A DNA stretch of 64,000 bases. It comes from Martinezella lusitana. GTDB taxonomy: Bacteria > Pseudomonadota > Alphaproteobacteria > Rhizobiales > Rhizobiaceae. Below the pieces are notes generated by a model. The model was not told the DNA's origin, did not search any database, and saw nothing but the letters and a program-made list of their open reading frames with translations. A program made the translations under genes and the position numbers. Numbering within the stretch: the first letter of the stretch is position 1; each line of letters starts with the position of its first letter. Below, in pieces: positions 58,519 to 64,000 of the stretch. The DNA is taken from positions 248,001 through 312,000 of the forward strand of contig NZ_WUEY01000005.1 of NCBI RefSeq assembly GCF_010668395.1, read 5' to 3'.

Positions 58519-59715
58519 TTACCCCAACAGGCTGGTATCTTGTTTGTGGACGAGCAGCATGGTCGACGTGTTGCCGAGAATGCGGTCATTCGAGATCATT
58601 AATTGCGCCGAGTGCGCGTCGCGCAGGTGGCGGCCGAGGCTGTAGGGCGTACCGTTCTTGTAGCCCATGATGCCGCAGATCAGCATGGCGTGGTTGATGA
58701 TCGGCAGGATCATCTCGGACGATGCGATCTTGACGTTGTTCATCGCCACGGCGAAGGCCATCGAGGAGAGCCTGTCGGCATCCAACTTGGCTTCTTCATA
58801 GGCCTTGAGGCCGGCAACCACATTGGATTTGACCATTTGCAGCATGCTCGACGTCTCGGCCAGACGCAGCGCGCCGGGTGGCGGTGCGCCGGGGGATTTG
58901 CGGGCGGCGGCGCGCACGAAGGCTTGCGCGCGGGCAACCGCGTCGGCGGCTATGCCGTACCAGACGCCGCTCCAGAGGAGATGCGAGCTTGCCAGCATGG
59001 ACTGCGCGGCAATTTCGGCAAAAGGCTTCGGCAGGATCTGCACGGCCGGGGCCTTGCCCTTGAACAGGAAGCCGTCCGAGCAGGTTCCGCGCATGCCGAG
59101 CGTATTCCACTCGACGGTGCGCTCGATCGTGTATTGATCCTTGAGGAAAACCGTCAGCACCTGATCGGAAGAGGCTGCTTCGGCGTGGCTGCGCGACGTA
59201 ATCAGGATCGCATCGGCATGAGCGCCGTAGGAGATGACGGTTGCGTCCTTTTCCAGGAAGCAGGTATCACCTTCGACCTTGATGGCGCAGATGCTGTTGC
59301 GCAGGTTGCCGCCGATCCCGCCTTCGGTCGTCGCGGAGGCCAGCAGCAGCTGTTCCCGGGCGATGCGGCGCATGAAGTCGCGGTGCCAATCGCTGCCGGC
59401 GCCATGCTCGACCAGGCTCGACAGCTTGATGTGATGCATGGCGAAGACCATGGCACTGGCCGCGCAGGTCTGGCCGAGGATCGAGCAGAGCTCGGCAATT
59501 TCAGTGATCGACGCACCCTCGCCGCCGAACTCGGCGGGGATCTGGATGGAAAGCAGCTTCTCGGCGCGCATCGCGTCGACAGCTTCGCGTGGGAACCGGC
59601 CCTCGACGTCGACGGCATCGGCGTGTTGGCTGGCGATAACGGCGACGCGCGCGGCTCGCACCGCCAGCCCGTCTCCCGAGCCAACCTCAAGCAAAGCGAT
59701 GGCCGCGCTCATCAT
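58519..59715 (-). CDS. Acyl-CoA-dehydrogenase-like flavoprotein
   Basis: Protein of 398 residues with the acyl-CoA dehydrogenase fold ([36 protein letters not shown] for flavin binding; [20 protein letters not shown] near the end). The usual catalytic Glu after the RDAR-type motif (YEGTNEI) is missing; the sequence reads [12 protein letters not shown]. It may oxidise an aminoacyl group on the carrier protein with another base, or act in a non-dehydrogenase way. Its ATG overlaps the carrier-protein stop by four bases and it ends 5 nt before the ligase gene. Confidence 0.92.
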   Translation of the reverse strand: MMSAAIALLEVGSGDGLAVRAARVAVIASQHADAVDVEGRFPREAVDAMRAEKLLSIQIPAEFGGEGASITEIAELCSILGQTCAASAMVFAMHHIKLSSLVEHGAGSDWHRDFMRRIAREQLLLASATTEGGIGGNLRNSICAIKVEGDTCFLEKDATVISYGAHADAILITSRSHAEAASSDQVLTVFLKDQYTIERTVEWNTLGMRGTCSDGFLFKGKAPAVQILPKPFAEIAAQSMLASSHLLWSGVWYGIAADAVARAQAFVRAAARKSPGAPPPGALRLAETSSMLQMVKSNVVAGLKAYEEAKLDADRLSSMAFAVAMNNVKIASSEMILPIINHAMLICGIMGYKNGTPYSLGRHLRDAHSAQLMISNDRILGNTSTMLLVHKQDTSLLG

Positions 59716-59963
59716 GCGACCTTTCGGTTGTCCAGGATCATGCCGACGGTCTTTTCGATCGCGGCGATGCTGGCGAAGGACTTGCGGTTCAACAGGTTAT
59801 CCGGAAACTCGATGTCGAAGGCTTCCTCGATACCGAGCATCAATTGCACGGAAGCGAAGGAGGAAAGCCCGGTCGCATAGAGATCGGCATCGTTTTCGAT
59901 CTGGTCGACAGCAACAGGAAGCGCACCGAACTTGGCCAGCAATTCGCGAATCGTCTTGTTCAT
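59712..59963 (-). CDS. Acyl carrier protein-like carrier of the ligase
   Basis: Carrier protein of 83 residues. The attachment serine is probably Ser35 in ATGLSSFASVQLML, in place of the usual DSL; the surrounding helix pattern and GIEEAFDIEFPDNLLNRKSF are typical of ACP. First gene of the operon carrier, flavoprotein, ligase, DUF1839. It requires a phosphopantetheinyl transferase from elsewhere. Separate from the fatty-acid ACP by context. Confidence 0.93.
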   Translation of the reverse strand: MNKTIRELLAKFGALPVAVDQIENDADLYATGLSSFASVQLMLGIEEAFDIEFPDNLLNRKSFASIAAIEKTVGMILDNRKVA

Positions 59964-60321
59964 AGTCTAGTCCCTTCTGGCAATTGTAAGCATAACCACA
60001 GTTACGCCGTCTTATCTTTCACCAAGAAGTAACAGGCAAATTAGAACATTCCGCTAAGCGACGTGGTAAATACACGCAACTTATACTTCGTAGAAAATTG
60101 CTATATTCAACATTTGTCTGATTGAAATTTACCATATGTAAGCCATCTAACCGATGGTCCGTACGATTATATTATATATATCTAATATTAAGGTGTGGCG
60201 ATTTTTGGAAAGATGAGGCCTGAAAGAAGGTTAATGCGACAAAATTCGCTGCCACGTTTTATTCGAAAAGACTCATAACAATCAGAGCGTCAGTGAAACT
60301 ATAAGATCGCCAGAACGGACT
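59964..60321. promoter_or_regulatory. AT-rich 358-bp region before the carrier-protein operon
   Basis: No gene is seen. The region is strongly AT-rich compared with the rest of the window, with a run of A and T at 60168-60191 (ATTATATTATATATATCTAA). A short hairpin CCATC-TAACC-GATGG lies at 60143-60157. It holds the carrier operon promoter and the 3' end of epmB; such DNA can bind xenogeneic silencers such as MucR/Ros. Confidence 0.6.
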
Positions 60322-61374
60322 TTAATCTTGCGGCGGATAGATGTGCTCGCCGCCGCGATAGTCGGAAATCGAATAGCAGCCCTCGCCCTGTTCCCTTACC
60401 GAGCTGCGGCCAATGTCCGCCTTGCCATGGCCGCCGGGGATGTCGAGAATGTAGGTCGGCTGGCAAAGGCCGGAGATGCGGCCGCGCAATGCCGCAACGA
60501 TGGACCGCCCCTCGGCGATCGTCAGGCGGAAATGGCTGGTGCCTGGCGCGAGGTCCGGATGGTGCAGATAGTAAGGCTTCACCCGTGTTTCGACGAAAGC
60601 CTTCATCAGCGCCGCCAGGACGTCCGGATCGTCATTGACGCCCTTCAGCAGAACCGACTGGCTGACGAGCACGATGCCGGCATCGACCAGCCGGGCGCAG
60701 GCCGCGCGCGCCTCCTCCGTCAGCTCGCGCGGATGATTGGCATGCAGCGCCACATAGATGGTCTTGCCACTCGCCTTCAACGCCGCAATCAGCGCGGCAT
60801 CGACCTTCGAGGGATCGACGACGGGAACGCGCGTGTGGAAGCGGACGATCTTCACATGGCCGATATCGGCCAGCTGCCGCAGGATGTCTTCCAGACGCCG
60901 CGGCGACAGCACCAGCGGATCGCCGCCGGTCAGGATCACTTCCCAGATTTCCTTGTGGTCGCGGATATAGGCAAAGGCGCCATCCAGCGCATCGCCATCC
61001 AGCGTGCCAAGCCCCTGCGGCCCGACCATCTCGCGACGGAAGCAGAAGCGGCAATAAACGGGGCAGACATGCACCGCCTTCAGAAGCACGCGGTCCGGAT
61101 AGCGATGAACGATACCTTCGACCGGGCTATGCGCGTGATCGCCGATCGGATCGGCACGCTCCTCGGGCGTGACGGTCAATTCGGCCGCATCGGGCACGAA
61201 TTGCCGGGCAATGGGATCCGAGGGATCGGCAGGGTCGATCAGGCGCATGACGGATGGCGTCAGAGCGACTGCATAACGCTCCGCCACGGCTTCGAGCGCC
61301 ACCGCCTGATCGGCGTCGATCAGTCCGGTGCGCTCAAGCTCGCCGATAGTCCGGATTGGGCGCATTACATTCAT
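60322..61374 (-). CDS. epmB: EF-P beta-lysylation radical-SAM 2,3-aminomutase
   Basis: Radical-SAM, PLP-dependent lysine 2,3-aminomutase of 350 residues that supplies (R)-beta-lysine for modification of elongation factor P. The [4Fe-4S] cysteines are Cys104, Cys108 and Cys111 (VCPVYCRFCFRRE). GGDPLVLSP is the SAM-binding motif, and the late segment LDIPGGHGKAD has the PLP lysine. The short form (about 350 residues) and position overlapping epmA by four bases separate it from the catabolic KamA enzymes. Confidence 0.95.
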   Translation of the reverse strand: MNVMRPIRTIGELERTGLIDADQAVALEAVAERYAVALTPSVMRLIDPADPSDPIARQFVPDAAELTVTPEERADPIGDHAHSPVEGIVHRYPDRVLLKAVHVCPVYCRFCFRREMVGPQGLGTLDGDALDGAFAYIRDHKEIWEVILTGGDPLVLSPRRLEDILRQLADIGHVKIVRFHTRVPVVDPSKVDAALIAALKASGKTIYVALHANHPRELTEEARAACARLVDAGIVLVSQSVLLKGVNDDPDVLAALMKAFVETRVKPYYLHHPDLAPGTSHFRLTIAEGRSIVAALRGRISGLCQPTYILDIPGGHGKADIGRSSVREQGEGCYSISDYRGGEHIYPPQD

Positions 61375-62435
61375 GCGTCATACTCCGCGACCGGCGCCCA
61401 CAGCACCTGGTCTATGCGAGAGGCCCCGGTTGCCAGCATGACAAGCCGGTCGAAACCGAGCGCAATGCCGCTTGCCTCAGGCATGACGGCAAGCGCCTGC
61501 AGAAAATCCTCGTCCAGCGGATAGGTCTCGCCATAGACACGCTGCTTTTCCGCCATCTCGATTTCGAACCGTCGGCGCTGTTCCTTGGCATTGGTGAGCT
61601 CGCCGAAGGCATTGGCAAGCTCGACGCCGCAGGCATAGAGCTCGAAGCGCTCGGCAACGCGATGATCCCCGGCCGACGGCCGGGCAAGTGCTGCCTCGGA
61701 GACGGGATATTCGTCGAGAATGGTGGCGCGCCCGAAGCCGAGATTCGGCTCGACCTTCTCGACCAGCACCCGGCTGAAAAGATCGGCCCAAACGTCGTCG
61801 TCGGCAACCCGTATGCCCGCCTGGCGCATATCCGCCGCCAGACGGTCGCGATCGGTCGACCCGTCGAAACCGATGGACGCGAAGAGGTCGATGCCGGCAT
61901 AGCGTTCGAAGGCCGCCGCCACGCTGATGCGCTCTGGCGGCAGGAACGGATCCGTTTCCGCGCCGCGAAAGCTGAACTTCTTCGCCCCCACCGTTTCGGC
62001 CGCAAGCGCCAGCAATGCCGCACAGTCGGCCATCAGGGCCTCATAGCTCTCTCCCGCCCGATACCATTCCAGCATGGTGAATTCTGGATGATGCAGCGGG
62101 CCGCGCTCGCGATTGCGATATACATGGGCAAAGCAGGCAATGCGCTCCTCGCCGGCTGCCAGCAGCTTCTTGCAGGCGAATTCGGGCGACGTGTGCAGAT
62201 AGAGGGGAAGCACCTTGCCATCGGTCGTCAGCGCCTCGGTCTCGAAGGCGTGCAGATGCGCCTCGTTGCCCGGCGATACCTGCAGCGTCGCCGTATCGAC
62301 CTCGATGAAGTCGTTCTTCGCAAAGAAGATGCGCAGCGCCGCCTGGATCGCGTTGCGGCCGATGAGGAACGGCCGCCGGTCCGCATGGACATTGCGGGTC
62401 CACCAGGGGGACGCTTTGCTCGTCGTTGGCTTCAT
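61371..62435 (-). CDS. epmA: EF-P--(R)-beta-lysine ligase
   Basis: Lysyl-tRNA-synthetase-like ligase of 354 residues lacking the N-terminal tRNA-binding domain. Class II motif 2 CFAHVYRNRERGPLHHPEFT and motif 3 GIALGFDRLVML are clear. It attaches beta-lysine to Lys34 of EF-P. ATG at 62435 is chosen; a longer frame to 62645 overlaps the efp promoter and gene. Divergent from efp with a 151-bp gap. Confidence 0.96.
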   Translation of the reverse strand: MKPTTSKASPWWTRNVHADRRPFLIGRNAIQAALRIFFAKNDFIEVDTATLQVSPGNEAHLHAFETEALTTDGKVLPLYLHTSPEFACKKLLAAGEERIACFAHVYRNRERGPLHHPEFTMLEWYRAGESYEALMADCAALLALAAETVGAKKFSFRGAETDPFLPPERISVAAAFERYAGIDLFASIGFDGSTDRDRLAADMRQAGIRVADDDVWADLFSRVLVEKVEPNLGFGRATILDEYPVSEAALARPSAGDHRVAERFELYACGVELANAFGELTNAKEQRRRFEIEMAEKQRVYGETYPLDEDFLQALAVMPEASGIALGFDRLVMLATGASRIDQVLWAPVAEYDA

Positions 62436-62586
62436 TCCTAGCTTTCTTCGGGGCGCAGGCCGCGTTGGGGGTGGCAATTTCCATTGATTTAGGGTAGTTG
62501 CGCCCCCAAGCAAACAATTGCTGCGTCTCGGAGAGCATTTCGACAGTCCCTCTACGACGCAAAACGCAGCGTTACAAGGAAGTCTT

Positions 62587-63156
62587 ATGGTCAAGGTCAT
62601 CGCCTCTTCGGTCCGCAAGGGCAACGTTCTCGACGTCGACGGCAAGCTCTACGTCGTTCTCACCGCCGCGAATTTTCATCCGGGCAAGGGTACTCCGGTC
62701 ACCCAGGTCGACATGCGCCGCATCGTCGACGGCGTGAAGGTGTCCGAGCGCTGGCGCACCACCGAGCAGGTCGAGCGCGCCTTCGTCGAAGACGTGAACT
62801 TCCAGTACCTCTATGAAGATGGCGAAGGCTTCCACTTCATGAACCCGGCCACCTACGATCAGGTCGTCGTCGACGTCGAAACCATGGGCGACCAGAAGGC
62901 CTATCTCCAGGAAGGCATGACCTGCATCCTGTCGATCCACGAAGGCATTCCGCTGGCCCTCGAACTGCCGCGCCACGTCACGCTCGAGATCACCGAGACC
63001 GAGCCGGTCGTCAAGGGCCAGACGGCATCGTCTTCCTATAAGCCCGCCATGCTGTCGAACGGCGTCCGCACCATGGTGCCGCCGCACATCAACGCCGGCA
63101 CCCGCGTCGTCATCGCAACGGAAGACAATTCCTACGTCGAGCGCGCCAAGGACTGA
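62587..63156 (+). CDS. efp: Translation elongation factor P
   Basis: EF-P of 189 residues, which relieves ribosome stalling at polyproline. ATG at 62587 follows AAGGAAG. Lys34 in [10 protein letters not shown] is the residue modified by EpmA/EpmB, whose genes lie divergently. KOW-like N-domain and two OB-fold domains are complete. Confidence 0.98.
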   Translation: MVKVIASSVRKGNVLDVDGKLYVVLTAANFHPGKGTPVTQVDMRRIVDGVKVSERWRTTEQVERAFVEDVNFQYLYEDGEGFHFMNPATYDQVVVDVETMGDQKAYLQEGMTCILSIHEGIPLALELPRHVTLEITETEPVVKGQTASSSYKPAMLSNGVRTMVPPHINAGTRVVIATEDNSYVERAKD

Positions 63157-63182
63157 GCCTCAGCCGCCTTGCTTGCATTGAG

Positions 63183-63211
63183 AACGCCTCGTCGCCGCGA
63201 CGGGGCGTTTT
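63183..63211 (+). terminator. Intrinsic terminator of efp
   Basis: AACGCCTCGTCG and CGACGGGGCGTT pair over 11-12 bp (one G/U pair) with a 3-nt loop and a TTTT tail, 27 nt after the efp stop. Confidence 0.85.
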
Positions 63212-63275
63212 GCGTTGTGGAGGAATTGAAGCCACCCCAGAGCCTGGGCAACGCCGGCGAGATCTAACGATCACG

Positions 63276-64000
63276 TCACGGCGCGTTGGCTTTTTTCTCA
63301 TCCTTCTGTTCCGCATCGGCGGTTTCGGAAGGCGCGGCCATCTCGATGCCATGCTCCTGCGGGGCCAAAGTCTGCAGATGCAGAACCCGCGGTGACATGG
63401 CGTGCATATAGGCATCGGAGCGGCCGATATAGATCATCGTCGCATCCGCGAGCTCCGCCAGCATTGCGCAGGCCTTTGCCTGAACTTCGGCCTCCAGCCC
63501 CTCGAAGGCATCGTCAAGGACGATCCATTTCGGCTTCGCCAGCAACAGATGCGCAAAACCGACGGCTTTCTGCTCCTCGGTATCCAGCAGCCGGTCCCAG
63601 CGGGCTTGCGTGTCGAGACGGCTCTTCAGACGGCCGAGGCCCACCTTGTCCATGACCGCATCAACGGCGGCATCGTCATAGGCGTCCCCATCGTCCGGGA
63701 AACAGATTGCCTCCCTGAGCGTGCCGGTCGGCACATAGGGCGTGTGCGGCACGAACAGCATGTCTTCCATCGGCGGCAGGCTGACCGTTCCGGCGCCGTT
63801 GTACCATTGATGCGCCAGCACCTCGAACAGCAATCTCCGGTTCACGCCATGATCGCCGTTGATCATGATGTGCTCGCCGGCATTGATGGTGACCGTGCCC
63901 TCGGCGATCCGGAAACCGTTCTCCGTCGCGTCGTCGTTGGTCTTCGTCGATACCTCCAGGTCGGTCCACACCATGGTACCGGGGGCTGCCCTGTCGAAAA
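63276..64000 (-). CDS. ABC transporter with degenerate ATPase domain, 5' end outside window
   Basis: C-terminal 232 or more residues of an ABC transporter of the SbmA/BacA-YddA type (ABC_membrane_2 fused to an ATPase domain); the frame stays open to the window end. The Walker A loop reads NGDHGVNRRLLFEV where GPSGxGKSTLL is expected, the signature is LDTEEQKAVGF in place of LSGGEQQR, and Walker B reads WIVLDDAFEGLE, with Asp in place of the catalytic Glu. The domain is therefore unlikely to hydrolyse ATP normally. The last 30 residues are charged and low-complexity (SETADAEQKDEKKANAP). Confidence 0.8.
   Translation of the reverse strand, partial: FDRAAPGTMVWTDLEVSTKTNDDATENGFRIAEGTVTINAGEHIMINGDHGVNRRLLFEVLAHQWYNGAGTVSLPPMEDMLFVPHTPYVPTGTLREAICFPDDGDAYDDAAVDAVMDKVGLGRLKSRLDTQARWDRLLDTEEQKAVGFAHLLLAKPKWIVLDDAFEGLEAEVQAKACAMLAELADATMIYIGRSDAYMHAMSPRVLHLQTLAPQEHGIEMAAPSETADAEQKDEKKANAP

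Noticed and set aside
60322..61374. Calling the gene kamA (lysine fermentation)
   Set aside because: Overlap with epmA and nearness to efp point to the EF-P modification role.

Overview
The window is high-GC chromosomal-type DNA from an alphaproteobacterium of the Rhizobiaceae (Rhizobium, Agrobacterium, Ensifer or Shinella group). The evidence is the gene content (HmrR-type copper regulator, hutF-type histidine pathway, CUT1 sugar transporters, amino acid:carrier-protein ligase), Tat-type solute-binding proteins and 100-bp intergenic repeats of the RIME1 kind. No phage, insertion sequence, CRISPR array, rRNA or tRNA gene was recognised. Species cannot be named from the sequence alone.

Layout. 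0-2.6 kb: Cu(I)-exporting P1B-ATPase (5' end outside the window) and its MerR-type regulator. 2.9-7.6 kb: thiolase, a VapBC toxin-antitoxin pair, a small secreted protein, a DHA2 multidrug transporter and a sulfite-oxidase-like molybdoenzyme. 7.8-15.1 kb: a histidine-utilisation locus, hutI-hutH-hutU-hutD on the minus strand and hutF-hutC on the plus strand, with a 12-bp perfect palindrome between the two arms. 15.1-28.5 kb: a small membrane ORF, a periplasmic protein, a second PIN toxin-antitoxin pair, an RND pump with a divergent TetR repressor, an Lrp regulator opposite a divergent tryptophan-2,3-dioxygenase homologue, an NRAMP manganese transporter, an M23 peptidase homologue, a TetR regulator and a DUF427 protein.

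28.6-56.6 kb is a carbohydrate region. It holds a CUT1 ABC transporter opposite a ROK regulator and a dehydrogenase/ThuA pair; a PHO-box-preceded acid phosphatase; an orphan solute-binding protein opposite a LacI/DUF2264/2-hydroxyacid dehydrogenase operon; a TetR-controlled pair of divergent operons (an enolase-superfamily enzyme plus dehydrogenase, and a complete CUT1 transporter with two dehydrogenases); and a GH2 beta-mannosidase-like enzyme. The likely flow is uptake of oligosaccharides or glycosides, hydrolysis, oxidation by Gfo/Idh/MocA enzymes and dehydration of sugar acids, but no substrate is proven. The solute-binding protein at 37.5 kb is a paralogue of the one at 47.6 kb and has no permease beside it.

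56.6-60 kb is the most unusual cluster: a carrier protein, an acyl-CoA-dehydrogenase-like flavoprotein without the usual catalytic Glu, an amino acid:[carrier protein] ligase with the Cys/Glu/Cys zinc site, and a DUF1839 protein, in one minus-strand operon behind a 358-bp AT-rich leader. Its end product is unknown. 60.3-63.2 kb: the EF-P modification module (epmA, epmB, efp). The window ends in the 3' part of an ABC transporter whose ATPase domain looks degenerate.

Regulatory DNA readable by eye includes two matching 18-bp dyads around the tetR gene at 47 kb, a TtgR/AcrR-like operator for the RND pump, a clustered operator array before lacI, a PHO-box-like repeat before the acid phosphatase, several intrinsic terminators, and two families of palindromic intergenic repeats.
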